64,000 bases of DNA from JABMQB01 sp963678235 (GCA_963678235.1 OY782766.1:2046001-2110000), one strand, 5' to 3'; counted from the first letter of the stretch, positions 1 to 9,229 are shown. The notes: generated by a model not told the origin, from the letters alone. Program-made: numbers and translations.

Positions 1-1
1 A

Positions 2-334
2 TCAGGGGTTCGCACGCTTTCGAAAATGGAAAAAATGTACAGCCTGCGGGCAAGTGCCAACCCTTCCAACTGGAGGGGACCTATTTGGGGCATTTCCAAC
101 TACATGGTTTTTCGCGGTTTGGTTGAGTATGGGTTCGAGAAAGAAGCCGAAGAACTTGCCGACAAAACCATAAGCCTTTTCGGAAAAGATTTTAAAACCA
201 GTGGGGCTTTGCATGAATATTACGAACCGGAAACAGGTGAGCCTCTTCTGAACAAAGGATTTCAGAACTGGAACTATTTGGTGGCAAACATGATAGCCTG
301 GAAAGAAAAACGCCCGGTAATAAGTGAATTTTAA
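2..334 (+). CDS. MGH1/GH63-like glycoside hydrolase, C-terminal end (partial)
   Basis: The reading frame is open from the window edge, so only the last ~110 residues are present. The stretch NPSNWRGPIWGISNY followed by LVEYGF, HEYYEPETGEP and FQNWNYLVANM is the conserved C-terminal (alpha/alpha)6-barrel signature of MGH1-like/GH63 alpha-glycosidases (mannosylglycerate hydrolase, glucosidase I type). In this family the tryptophan-rich segment lines the sugar pocket. No signal peptide can be judged because the start lies outside the window. The exact substrate cannot be told from this fragment. Its neighbour is an exported SGNH esterase, so a role in glycan breakdown is likely. Confidence 0.75.
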   Translation, partial: SGVRTLSKMEKMYSLRASANPSNWRGPIWGISNYMVFRGLVEYGFEKEAEELADKTISLFGKDFKTSGALHEYYEPETGEPLLNKGFQNWNYLVANMIAWKEKRPVISEF

Positions 335-339
335 TAAAA

Positions 340-380
340 GACCGAAGCCAGAAGCCAGTCAGAAGAAAAACTTTAAATAT
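340..380. repeat. Short GA/CC-rich repeat, similar to the core of the palindromic element at 13.2 kb
   Basis: The segment contains repeated agaccgaagccagaagccag-like words. Similar words (gaagacagaagtccgaag and its complement) form the central inverted repeat of the palindromic element near 13,230-13,300. This is a low-complexity match by eye; it may only be a common intergenic word in this genome. Confidence 0.35.
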
Positions 381-491
381 ATTTACTTCCTGCTTCAGTT
401 CGCGGACATGGAACCAAAAAATTAATTGCTAAGCTGCAATAAACCCGATTAACATAAATCGCATTTTTATAAACCATTTACTAAAAAACAG

Positions 492-1259
492 ATGAGCCTT
501 AATTCCCGAAGACAATTTATTAAAGTAACAGCACTGGGCGGAATTGCCACAGCTTGTTTTCCGTTCCAAACAGTTTTGGCAGGCGATATGAATAAGAAGA
601 AGTGGCTGTCACCCAAGGGCATGCGAATACTTTTTCAAGGCGATTCGATAACCGATGGCAACAGGGGCAGAAACACCGATCCCAACCATATTATGGGACA
701 TGGCTATGCCTTTAGCATTGCCAGTAGGCTTGGTGCCGATTACCCGGAACAAGCATATGAATTTTTTAACCGTGGTATCAGCGGAAATAAAGTAATCGAC
801 CTGAAAGAACGCTGGCAAACCGACACCATCGATCTAAAACCCAATGTGCTTAGCATTTTGGTGGGTGTGAACGATGCCAGTTCAGTGGTATTCAATTGGA
901 AACCTGTGGTTTCCGTTGCAAAATTTGCGGAAACCTATCGTTTTTTGTTGGATCAAACCCTTGAAGAAATCCCCGACATACGCTTGGTACTTTGTGAGCC
1001 TTTTATTAAAGCCGTTGGAAGGGTAAAAGACAATTGGGATGCCTATTATTCTGATATAAGCAAACGCAAGGAAATAGTTAGAAAGCTTGCTGCAGAATAC
1101 GATACTATTTTTGTTGCCTTTCAGGAAGTGTTTGATAAAGCTTGCGACCGCGCTCCGGCAGATTATTGGATTTGGGATGGCGTGCACCCAACAGTTGCCG
1201 GGCACGAACTCATGGCACGTGAATGGCTAAAGGAAGTCACACAAAAGATAAAATTTTAG
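492..1259 (+). CDS. SGNH/GDSL-family hydrolase, Tat-exported
   Basis: This is a 255-residue protein. The N-terminus has a twin-arginine motif (NSRRQFIK) followed by a hydrophobic stretch ending at VLA-G, so export by Tat is predicted. SGNH blocks are visible: GDSIT at residues 50-54 (Ser52 nucleophile), the block II glycine in FNRGISGNK, GVND (block III Asn), and DGVH near 229-232 (Asp and His). Such enzymes deacetylate or de-esterify polysaccharide side chains in the periplasm. It follows the glycosidase fragment by about 160 bp on the same strand and may serve the same glycan. The acyl group and polymer cannot be deduced. Confidence 0.85.
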   Translation: MSLNSRRQFIKVTALGGIATACFPFQTVLAGDMNKKKWLSPKGMRILFQGDSITDGNRGRNTDPNHIMGHGYAFSIASRLGADYPEQAYEFFNRGISGNKVIDLKERWQTDTIDLKPNVLSILVGVNDASSVVFNWKPVVSVAKFAETYRFLLDQTLEEIPDIRLVLCEPFIKAVGRVKDNWDAYYSDISKRKEIVRKLAAEYDTIFVAFQEVFDKACDRAPADYWIWDGVHPTVAGHELMAREWLKEVTQKIKF

Positions 1260-1513
1260 CAGCTCCTGGATAAACAAAAGTGTTGGGTTATGTATGCGTT
1301 AGTGGCAACTGAAAAAGAGACAACGACTACCTGATAAGATAACGATAAAATTGAAATAAGAATGGATATAGCTCTTTGATAGGTCAGTGTAAACTTGAGG
1401 GAATTTATTTTGTTTTTTCTTCCACCCACAAAAAGACAATTGAAACCCCAACCCACACTGCAGCACATTGCTAGTTTGAAGGTAAACCTGTATTTTTAAG
1501 ATTTTAAAACTAA

Positions 1514-4309
1514 ATGAAGAACGAAAAACTAACAAGAAAAGAAATAATTGACCACCGCTTAAAACAAGCGGGTTGGATTGTTGGTGACCGTTCTCAGGTG
1601 ATTGAAGAATTTGACATCATCGTTGACCAAGACTTGGTTCATGAATCTCCTACACCTTACGCCGGACATCAATACAGCGATTACGTTTTACTTGGAAAAG
1701 ACGGAAAACCTTTGGCTGTTGTTGAAGCTAAAAAGACTTCGGTTGACGCTGCAATTGGACGTGAACAAGCGAAACAATATTGCTATAACATTGCAAACTC
1801 ACAGGGAGGCGAACTCCCTTTTTGTTTTTATACCAACGGACACGACATTTACTTTTGGGATTTGGAAAATTATCCACCTAAAAAAGTATATGGATTCCCG
1901 ACCCGTGATGATTTGGAGCGTTTCTTATACATTCGAAAATCCCGAAAAGCACTTGCCGGAGAATTATTTAACGCCAAAATTGCAGGACGTGATTATCAAA
2001 TCCGTTCCATTCGTGCAGTGATGGAAGCCATTGAAAAACGGAGACGTACATTTTTGTTGGTAATGGCAACCGGAACAGGAAAAACTCGGACTTGTATTGC
2101 TTTTACCGATGCTTTAATGCGTGCTGGTTGGGCAGAACGGGTTTTATTTCTTGTTGACAGGATTGCACTTCGTGACCAGGCACTGGAAGCTTTCAAAGAA
2201 CATTTGCCAAATGAACCTCGCTGGCCAAAGCAAGGAGAAAAAGAAATAGCAACCGACAGGCGTGTTTATGTTTCAACCTATCCGACAATGCTGAACATTA
2301 TCAGGGATGAGAAAAAAACACTTTCATCGCATTTCTTCGACTTGATTGTCATTGACGAGAGCCACAGAAGTATTTACAACACCTATGGTGAAATTTTAGA
2401 TTATTTCAATACCATAACTCTTGGGTTAACAGCAACGCCAACCGATGTAATTGACCACAATACGTTTGAATTGTTCGAATGCGTGGACGGTGTTCCGACT
2501 TTTGCATACTCGTATGAAGAAGCTGTAAACCATATTCCGCCTTACTTGTGCAATTTTCAGGTGATCAAAATTAAAACCAAGTTTCAGGAAAAAGGAATAA
2601 ACAAACGAACAATTTCACTCGAAGACCAGCAAAAACTGATTATCGAGGGAAAAGAGATTGAAGAAATAAACTACGAAGGAACCGACATTGAGAAAAAGGT
2701 AATCAACAAAGGTACAAACGCCTTGATTGTTCGTGAGTTTATGGAAGAAAGCATCAAAGATGCCAACGGAGTTTTGCCCGGCAAAACCATTTTCTTTTGC
2801 ATCAGTAAAGCGCATGCAAGGAGAATTGAACAGATTTTTGATTCATTATATCCAGAATACAAAGGCGAACTGGCAAAAGTATTGGTAAGCGATGACCCTC
2901 GTGTTTATGGGAAAGGAGGATTGCTCGACCAGTTTACAAATAACGATATGCCCCGGATTGCCATTAGTGTTGACATGCTCGATACGGGAATTGATGTTCG
3001 GGAACTGGTAAATCTGGTTTTTGCCAAACCTGTTTACAGTTACACCAAATTTTGGCAAATGATTGGTCGGGGAACCCGTTTGCTCGAACCTGCTAAAATG
3101 AAACCTTGGTGTACCGAAAAAGATGTTTTTCTTATTCTGGACTGTTGGGACAACTTCGAATATTTTAAACTGAATCCAAAAGGAAAAGAACCCAAGCAGC
3201 AAATTCCTTTACCTGTTCGTTTATTTGGAGCAAGATTGAGCAAAATTGATGAAGCACAAAACCAAAATGAAACGGAAATTACAAACAAAGAAATTGCAAA
3301 ACTTCAAAAGCAAATCAGCACCTTGCCTAAAAACTCGGTTGTGATAATTGATGCTCAGAACGACTTGCAACGACTGGAAGATGATAATTTCTGGAACAAT
3401 TTAACACCCGATAAAATTGAGTTTTTGGAGGCGATTGTAAAACCGCTGTTCAGAACAGTTTCTGATACTGATTTTAAAGCCATGCGCTTTGAAAAAGACA
3501 TTGTAGAAGTTTCGTTGGCTCATCTTCAAAAGGATGATGAAAAATTTGAAACACTTCAGGAAAGCATTGTTGAAGAAATTGGAGAATTGCCTTTGTCCAT
3601 CAACATAGTGGCAAAAGAACAGGAATTAATCAAAAAGGCACAAACCAATCATTTTTGGTCAACCATCGATGAAACCAAATTTGATGAACTCATTGAAAAG
3701 ATAGCCCCTTTAATGAAATTCCGTGAAGCAGTAATTACTTTGCCACCAGTAAAATACAACCTGAAAGACATTGTTTCGGAAAAGGAATTTGTGGAATTTG
3801 GCCCACAACATGAAGCGTTAAGTGTGGCAAAATACCGTGAATTAGTAGAGGAAAAAATTAACGAACTGGTTTCGTCAAGCCCTGTATTGCAAAAACTGAA
3901 ACAAGGATTGGAAATTACACCCGAAGAAGCGGAACAATTGGCAGAGGATTTACATAACGAACATCCGCACATAACCATTGACTTGCTTCGCAAGGTTTAC
4001 AATCACCGTAAAGCGCAACTGGTTCAGTTTATCAAACACATTTTAGGAATTGAATTGCTCGAAACTTTTGCCGAAACGGTTACAAAGGCTTTCGACAGTT
4101 TTGTGAATAATCATACTTATTTAACCAGTAGGCAACTACAGTTTTTAGACTTATTGAAAAACTTCGTATTGGAGAAAGGGGAATTGACCAAACGGAATTT
4201 AATTGAATCACCATTCACCATGATTCACCCCGAAGGTGTGAGAGGCATTTTTAATGCAAAAGAGATTGAAGAAATTATTGAATTAACAAATAAAGTTTTA
4301 GCTGCATAA
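1514..4309 (+). CDS. hsdR: Type I restriction enzyme, R (endonuclease/translocase) subunit
   Basis: This is a 931-residue motor and nuclease subunit of a type I R-M complex. The N-terminal PD-(D/E)xK nuclease shows Asp56 and E71-A-K73 (VVEAKKT). The helicase core follows: Walker A ATGTGKT at residues 185-191, DESH (motif II), GLTATP (motif III), DTGID and QMIGRGTR (motif VI). The remaining ~350 residues match the EcoEI-type C-terminal region, rich in helices, that docks on HsdM/HsdS. All catalytic motifs are intact and length is normal for the EcoEI-like group. Its TAA stop overlaps the ATG of the next gene (TAATG), so the deaminase-ATPase gene is translationally coupled to it. Confidence 0.95.
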   Translation: MKNEKLTRKEIIDHRLKQAGWIVGDRSQVIEEFDIIVDQDLVHESPTPYAGHQYSDYVLLGKDGKPLAVVEAKKTSVDAAIGREQAKQYCYNIANSQGGELPFCFYTNGHDIYFWDLENYPPKKVYGFPTRDDLERFLYIRKSRKALAGELFNAKIAGRDYQIRSIRAVMEAIEKRRRTFLLVMATGTGKTRTCIAFTDALMRAGWAERVLFLVDRIALRDQALEAFKEHLPNEPRWPKQGEKEIATDRRVYVSTYPTMLNIIRDEKKTLSSHFFDLIVIDESHRSIYNTYGEILDYFNTITLGLTATPTDVIDHNTFELFECVDGVPTFAYSYEEAVNHIPPYLCNFQVIKIKTKFQEKGINKRTISLEDQQKLIIEGKEIEEINYEGTDIEKKVINKGTNALIVREFMEESIKDANGVLPGKTIFFCISKAHARRIEQIFDSLYPEYKGELAKVLVSDDPRVYGKGGLLDQFTNNDMPRIAISVDMLDTGIDVRELVNLVFAKPVYSYTKFWQMIGRGTRLLEPAKMKPWCTEKDVFLILDCWDNFEYFKLNPKGKEPKQQIPLPVRLFGARLSKIDEAQNQNETEITNKEIAKLQKQISTLPKNSVVIIDAQNDLQRLEDDNFWNNLTPDKIEFLEAIVKPLFRTVSDTDFKAMRFEKDIVEVSLAHLQKDDEKFETLQESIVEEIGELPLSINIVAKEQELIKKAQTNHFWSTIDETKFDELIEKIAPLMKFREAVITLPPVKYNLKDIVSEKEFVEFGPQHEALSVAKYRELVEEKINELVSSSPVLQKLKQGLEITPEEAEQLAEDLHNEHPHITIDLLRKVYNHRKAQLVQFIKHILGIELLETFAETVTKAFDSFVNNHTYLTSRQLQFLDLLKNFVLEKGELTKRNLIESPFTMIHPEGVRGIFNAKEIEEIIELTNKVLAA

Positions 4310-5811
4310 TGGCAAAAAATATTACATATCAACCAGAAGAGTATATGCAAATGGCAATTGATGCCATGATGAAATCTGTTGACGAACCAAGAGATGATGG
4401 CAAGGTAAACCCAAAAGTTGGAGCAGTAATAATCAAGCCTGATGGTTCGGTAGATACTGCCTGTAGAGGTGAATTAAGACATGGTGACCATGCCGAATTT
4501 ACTTTATTAGAACGAAAATCCCGGTCTGAAAAACTTGATGGCAGCATATTATTTGCAACATTAGAGCCTTGTGCTCCCGGAGCAAGAAAATCTCCAAAAT
4601 TAAGTTGTGCTGAAAGGATTGTAAATGCAAGAATCGCAGAAATTTGGATAGGAATTGAAGACCCTGACCCCGATGTAGATAGAAAAGGTATTAAATTTCT
4701 TGAAGATAACCGAGTAAAAGTTCACATGTTCTATCCTGAATATCAGAAGAAAATTAGAAATGCAATAAAGGATTTTCTTTCACAAGCTATCGAAAGAGCT
4801 AATGAAAGAATAGAACAGAAAGAAGTTGTCCTTTCCGAAATTGAAAAAAACATTCCAACTGCAAGTATAGACCAGTTTTCAGAGGAAGCAATACAATATT
4901 ATTTAGATAAAGCAAAGCTTAATTACAAGATTAATTCTGATGAACTTTGGGAGCATTTTGAAAATGCTTGTATTGTTGAAAGAATAAAAAAAGGTAACAA
5001 AATGGTTTATTCTCCTACTGGTTTTGGAATTCTTCTTTTCGGGGTCAATCCAAGAGAAAGATACCAACAAGCAGTAGTTAAAGCAAAGGTGAAATATGGT
5101 AATAATGATTCTATCCCAAAAGATTTTGAAGGGCCACTTGTCCTAATACCCAATATGGTTGAGCAATGGCTTCAACAAATACTGCACTCAAATGTAAGTC
5201 GTGAGAGATTTGAAAGAAAAACAGAAACCATATTCCCAATTGAACCTTTACGTGAAGCAATTATAAATGCTTTAGCTCATAGGGACTATGATTTGGAAGG
5301 TGCTAAAACTTATATAGCAATTGATGATGATAAAATTGAAATTAAAAGTGCAGGTTTACCTGTATCACCAATTTCACTGGACGATGTTAAAGCGTTTAAA
5401 GCACCATCGTTAAGCCGCAATCCAAAAATCACATATGTTTTTAATAAAATGGGATTAATGGAAGAATCTGAATTGGGTATGGAAACCTTTAGAGGCATGC
5501 ATGAAAAATTCAATCTACCTTTACCAGAATATAATTTTGTAGCACCTTATCTCTCTTTAACATTTTACAGAGATATTGAAGTTAAAAAATCCATGTCGGC
5601 AAATCAGAGCTTACAAAGCTTAAACAATGAAGAGTTAACCGGTTTGGAATGGATTAAATTCAAGGAAAAGGTGACAACAAACGAATATGCAGAACACTTT
5701 GGGTTTAATGATAAAAAAGCTCAAAGGCATTTAGCTAAATTCAAGGAAAATGAATTGGTCATATTGAAAGGACGTGGAGGAAATGCGATTTATGAATATA
5801 TAGGGTCATAA
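4309..5811 (+). CDS. RibD-like cytidine-deaminase-fold domain fused to a RecG/AlbA-type ATPase-wHTH protein
   Basis: This is a 500-residue fusion. Residues ~10-155 form a zinc deaminase domain with HAE (His61, Glu63) and EPC...C (Cys88, Cys100), followed by DPDPDVDRKG as in RibD riboflavin deaminases, so it looks catalytically complete. Residues ~200-430 match the RecG-C/HATPase_c_4 proteins: GFGILLFG, N-box REAIINALAHRDY (Glu316, Asn320, His324) and IKSAGLP. The last ~70 residues resemble a winged helix. The usual N-terminal AlbA_2 domain of this family seems replaced by the deaminase. The gene sits between hsdR (start overlaps the hsdR stop) and hsdM. A defence effector or regulator role is inferred; the substrate (free nucleotide or nucleic-acid base) is unknown. 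Confidence 0.8.
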   Translation: MAKNITYQPEEYMQMAIDAMMKSVDEPRDDGKVNPKVGAVIIKPDGSVDTACRGELRHGDHAEFTLLERKSRSEKLDGSILFATLEPCAPGARKSPKLSCAERIVNARIAEIWIGIEDPDPDVDRKGIKFLEDNRVKVHMFYPEYQKKIRNAIKDFLSQAIERANERIEQKEVVLSEIEKNIPTASIDQFSEEAIQYYLDKAKLNYKINSDELWEHFENACIVERIKKGNKMVYSPTGFGILLFGVNPRERYQQAVVKAKVKYGNNDSIPKDFEGPLVLIPNMVEQWLQQILHSNVSRERFERKTETIFPIEPLREAIINALAHRDYDLEGAKTYIAIDDDKIEIKSAGLPVSPISLDDVKAFKAPSLSRNPKITYVFNKMGLMEESELGMETFRGMHEKFNLPLPEYNFVAPYLSLTFYRDIEVKKSMSANQSLQSLNNEELTGLEWIKFKEKVTTNEYAEHFGFNDKKAQRHLAKFKENELVILKGRGGNAIYEYIGS

Positions 5812-5814
5812 AAA

Positions 5815-5911
5815 CCGAAGGACATCATGTCTTTCGAAATGTCCTTCGGGAAAATATTTTTAAAGAAAAATGCTTAACGAAAGACAACCTGTAAAACAAA
5901 TTGTCCTTCGA
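5815..5911 (+). promoter_or_regulatory. Two hairpins between the deaminase gene and hsdM
   Basis: An 11-bp perfect inverted repeat (ccgaaggacat at 5815-5825, atgtccttcgg at 5839-5849) starts 3 nt after the deaminase stop. A second, imperfect pair (cgaaagaca near 5878, tgtccttcg near 5903) follows. Neither is followed by a clear U-run, so a classic terminator is not obvious. The position suggests an attenuator, RNA-processing site or transcription barrier that sets HsdM against HsdR/deaminase levels. It may also be a copy of the gtccgaaggac-type repeat found inside hsdM. Confidence 0.55.
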
Positions 5912-5937
5912 AAAAATGTAAAACCGAATTTAAAAAA

Positions 5938-7539
5938 ATGCTCCAAAATAACAGCACATTAAAATCATTGATTGACCGCCTTTGGCAAAACTTCTGGGAA
6001 GGTGGCATTGCCAATCCAATTACTGCCATCGAGCAGATTACCTATTTGCTTTTCATGAAACGCTTGGACGATTTGGAAGCCAAACGCGAACGTGATGCTG
6101 ATTTTACAGGCGAAGAGTACAAATCACGTTTCGAAGGCGAATTTACCATTCCGGGAACAAGCGAAACCATCGATAAAAACCAGTTGCGTTGGAGCGTATT
6201 TAAGCACAAACCAGCCGATGAAATGCTGTTGCATGTTCAAACCAAAGTATTTCCTTTTATGAAAGGTTTGAACGGTGAAACTTCGGCTTTTACCAAGCAC
6301 ATGGCAAATGCTGTTTTTATCATGCCAAAGGCAAGTTTGCTGGTATCAGCCATTCATGTTATTGAGGATATCTTTCAGGAAATTGAACGGGATGCTACCG
6401 AAGGCGGACAATCTTTTCAGGATATTCAGGGCGATGTGTACGAAATGCTGTTGAACGAAATTGCACAAGCCGGAAAAAACGGACAGTTTCGTACTCCACG
6501 TCACATCATTAAATTAATGGCTGAACTGGTTGCACCGCAATTAGGACAAAACATTGCCGACCCCGCTTGTGGTACAGGTGGTTTCTTATTGGGTGCTTAC
6601 CAATATATTTTAAGCGATTTGGTTCGTAAAAAAGATGCATCAAAACTGGTAACCGATGAAGATGGTTTTGAGCGGGCTGCCATTAGTGCAATACTCACGC
6701 AAGAAGTAAAACAGATACTCGACCAAAGTTTTTCGGGTTACGATATTGATACTACTATGGTTCGTTTGGGAATGATGAACCTGATGATGCACGGCATTGA
6801 CGAACCATTAATTGACTACAAAGACACCCTAAGCAAAAGTTTTAATGAAAACAGCCAGTACGATGTAATTATGGCGAATCCGCCATTTACAGGAAATATC
6901 GACAAAGGCGACATTAACGAAACACTACAACTGCCCACCACCAAAACCGAATTGCTATTTGTGGAGCGTATTTTCCACATGCTGAAAATGGGAGGCACAG
7001 CAGCCGTAATTGTTCCGCAAGGCGTTTTGTTTGGTAGCGGAAAAGCCTTTAAAACTTTGCGCCAAACCCTTATTGAAAAAGCCGAACTAAAAGCCGTAAT
7101 TGCCATGCCAAGCGGTGTGTTTAAACCTTATGCCGGAGTTGCCACCGCCATTTTACTGTTCACCAAAGGAGGCGAAACCAACAACGTGTGGTTTTATGGC
7201 ATGGAAAACGACGGTTACAGTCTGGACGATAAACGGAACAAAATTGCCAACAGCGATTTGCAGGACATTGTAAGATCATTTAAGGCTCGAATTTCCTCCC
7301 CTATTTATCATTCAAATCTAAGGTCAGGGGAGGTGTCCGAAGGACGGAGGGGTAAATACTTTTTTGTACCCAAAACCGAAATTGAAGAAAATGGCTACGA
7401 CCTGAGTTTTAGCAAGTACAAAGAAGAAGTTTACGAAGAAGTGGTGTACGAAAAGCCCGAGGTAATTATTGGTAAACTGGAGAATTTGGAATCAAATATC
7501 AATAGCGGGTTGTCCGAATTAAAAAAAATGTTGAATTGA
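5938..7539 (+). CDS. hsdM: Type I restriction-modification system, N6-adenine methyltransferase subunit
   Basis: This is a 533-residue modification subunit. It has an N-terminal helical HsdM_N domain, then the N6_Mtase core with SAM-binding motif I (ADPACGTGGF, residues ~207-216) and catalytic motif IV NPPF (residues 314-317). With HsdS it methylates adenine in the recognition sequence; with HsdR it restricts. The segment SPIYHSNLRSGEVSEGRRG (about residues 454-472) is encoded by an inserted palindromic repeat and sits in frame before the conserved KYFFVP...YDLSFSKYKEE tail. The methyltransferase core lies upstream of it, so the protein is probably functional. hsdS follows after about 90 nt. 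Confidence 0.95.
   Translation: MLQNNSTLKSLIDRLWQNFWEGGIANPITAIEQITYLLFMKRLDDLEAKRERDADFTGEEYKSRFEGEFTIPGTSETIDKNQLRWSVFKHKPADEMLLHVQTKVFPFMKGLNGETSAFTKHMANAVFIMPKASLLVSAIHVIEDIFQEIERDATEGGQSFQDIQGDVYEMLLNEIAQAGKNGQFRTPRHIIKLMAELVAPQLGQNIADPACGTGGFLLGAYQYILSDLVRKKDASKLVTDEDGFERAAISAILTQEVKQILDQSFSGYDIDTTMVRLGMMNLMMHGIDEPLIDYKDTLSKSFNENSQYDVIMANPPFTGNIDKGDINETLQLPTTKTELLFVERIFHMLKMGGTAAVIVPQGVLFGSGKAFKTLRQTLIEKAELKAVIAMPSGVFKPYAGVATAILLFTKGGETNNVWFYGMENDGYSLDDKRNKIANSDLQDIVRSFKARISSPIYHSNLRSGEVSEGRRGKYFFVPKTEIEENGYDLSFSKYKEEVYEEVVYEKPEVIIGKLENLESNINSGLSELKKMLN
7291..7356 (+). repeat. Palindromic repeat inserted in frame inside hsdM
   Basis: An 8-bp perfect inverted repeat (cctcccct at 7295-7302 and aggggagg at 7326-7333) is followed by gtgtccgaaggacggagggg. 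From memory, the aggggaggtgtccgaaggac word is a common dispersed intergenic repeat in Bacteroidota genomes. Here it lies in the coding sequence, keeps the frame, and encodes a Gly/Ser/Arg-rich loop (about 20 residues) that does not look like ordinary HsdM sequence. This recalls the protein-coding palindromic elements described in Rickettsia. Confidence 0.7.
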
Positions 7540-7631
7540 GAAGTTCTCCAAAGGAGTCCAACAAACACATAATTTAAGAATATGAAATTCAAATACATAA
7601 AAGGATTGGCAGATTTAAAAGGGTTGATGTA

Positions 7632-8861
7632 ATGAAATTTGAGAGATTAGGAAATATTTGTTCTGTCAGAAATGGTTATGCATTTAAGAGTGCTAATTTT
7701 TCAAACTCAGGTGTTCCAATTATTAGGATTTCTGATATTAACGATAATTTAGTTAGTGTTGAAAATGCAGTTAAAACGGAATATGAACCAAATTTTGAAA
7801 ATTTCAAAATTGAAAAGGGGGATATTTTAATTGCTATGTCTGGCGCCACAACAGGGAAGTATGGTCAATATAATGAAGATGAAACTGCATACCAAAATCA
7901 ACGGGTTGGTTGCTTTAAAATATTAGATACTTCAATACTAAATCAAAACTATTTATTTCAATCAATAAAATTACTTAAACCGGTAATTGAAAAGAAAGCT
8001 TATGGTGGTGGTCAACCAAATATTTCAGCTAAAGCAATCGAGGATTTGATAATTCCTCTTCCATCACTCGAAACCCAACTCCACATCGCCGACATCCTTT
8101 CCAAAGCCGAAAGCCTCATAGCCCAACGCAAAGAAAGCATCCGCCTACTCGATGAATATTTAAAATCGGTGTTTTTGGAAATGTTTGGCGACCCTGTGCG
8201 AAATGAGAAAGTTTGGGAAATATCATTATTAGGAGATATTTGTGGTGTAGGCTCAAGTAAACGTGTTTTTGTAGAAGAACTTGTTGAAAGTGGTATTCCA
8301 TTTTACAGAGGTACTGAAATCGGACAAATGGCAGAAGGTATAGAAATATTACCAAGCTTATTTGTTACAGAAGACCATTATAAGCAATTAAAAGCACACA
8401 CAGATATTCCAAAAATTGGAGATTTATTGATGCCTTCAATTTGTCCTGATGGCAGAATTTATAGAGTAATAAATGACCGGCCGTTTTATTTTAAGGATGG
8501 TCGGGTTTTATGGGTTAAAGTAGATAAATCACCAATCGATAGCATTTATTTACAAGCAGTCCTTAAAGTTATCTTTAGAACCAATTACAACAATATTGCA
8601 TCAGGGACTACTTTTGTGGAATTAAAAATTGTCGCATTAAAACAAATTAATGTTCCGGTCGCTCCAATCGAACTCCAAACCCAATTCGCTCAAATTGTAG
8701 AAAAAACCGAAGCCCTCAAAGCCCAATACCAACAAAGTTTGCAGGAGTTGGAGAATTTGTATGGCAGTTTAAGCCAAAAAGCGTTTAAAGGTGAGCTAAG
8801 TATAAAAGATGAAAGTTTGTTAATGGCTGCGGAGCCGGAAACTAAATACGGAGAAAAATAA
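7632..8861 (+). CDS. hsdS: Type I restriction-modification system, specificity subunit
   Basis: This is a 409-residue two-TRD HsdS. TRD1 spans residues ~1-135. A conserved helical spacer (LPSLETQLHIADILSKAES ... FGDP) follows, then TRD2 and a second spacer (APIELQTQFAQIVEKTEAL ... AFKGEL). The two target-recognition domains read the two halves of a bipartite site. The ATG at 7632 overlaps the TAA of a tiny ORF (7582-7632, 16 residues), possibly a leader or leftover from recombination. The spacers use GC-richer codons than the AT-rich TRDs, as expected if TRDs were exchanged by recombination. The stop overlaps the next ATG (TAATG). Confidence 0.92.
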   Translation: MKFERLGNICSVRNGYAFKSANFSNSGVPIIRISDINDNLVSVENAVKTEYEPNFENFKIEKGDILIAMSGATTGKYGQYNEDETAYQNQRVGCFKILDTSILNQNYLFQSIKLLKPVIEKKAYGGGQPNISAKAIEDLIIPLPSLETQLHIADILSKAESLIAQRKESIRLLDEYLKSVFLEMFGDPVRNEKVWEISLLGDICGVGSSKRVFVEELVESGIPFYRGTEIGQMAEGIEILPSLFVTEDHYKQLKAHTDIPKIGDLLMPSICPDGRIYRVINDRPFYFKDGRVLWVKVDKSPIDSIYLQAVLKVIFRTNYNNIASGTTFVELKIVALKQINVPVAPIELQTQFAQIVEKTEALKAQYQQSLQELENLYGSLSQKAFKGELSIKDESLLMAAEPETKYGEK

Positions 8862-9229
8862 TGGCAAGTGCAGAATTAATGTCATATCAACAAGTGATAG
8901 ATTCGCTAAATAAGAAAGGGCGACAAAAACATTTATTGCTTGGAAATGGATTTAGTATGTCATACGATTCAGGCATTTTTTCATATAATGTATTAAGCGA
9001 GTTTCTTGTAAACTTAGATAATGACATACTTCAAAAGCTTTTCCAAATAATCAAAACAAGCAATTTTGAATTGTTGATGGAGCAACTTGATAATGTGGCT
9101 CAAATAGCAGAAGTTTTTGAGGCTGATAAAAAAGTGGTTGCTAATATTCGCAAAGCTACAGAAACATTAAAAGAAAGTCTGATTGATGCAATAAAATATC
9201 TTCACCAACCGCTTTTAGTCTTGGTGTAA
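8861..9229 (+). pseudogene. DUF4917 (SIR2-like) protein, truncated N-terminal fragment
   Basis: The 122 residues match the start of DUF4917 proteins: MSYQQVIDSLNKK, then LLLGNGFSMSYDSGIFSY, a Rossmann-type GNGxS motif shared with SIR2-like NAD-binding proteins. Intact members are, from memory, about three times longer. The match runs to roughly LIDAIKYLH and then ends in an unrelated tail (QPLLVLV) and a stop. The start overlaps the hsdS stop, so it belonged to the R-M operon. It was probably an accessory defence gene that lost its 3' part by deletion at about 9,200; the short product may still be made. Confidence 0.65.
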
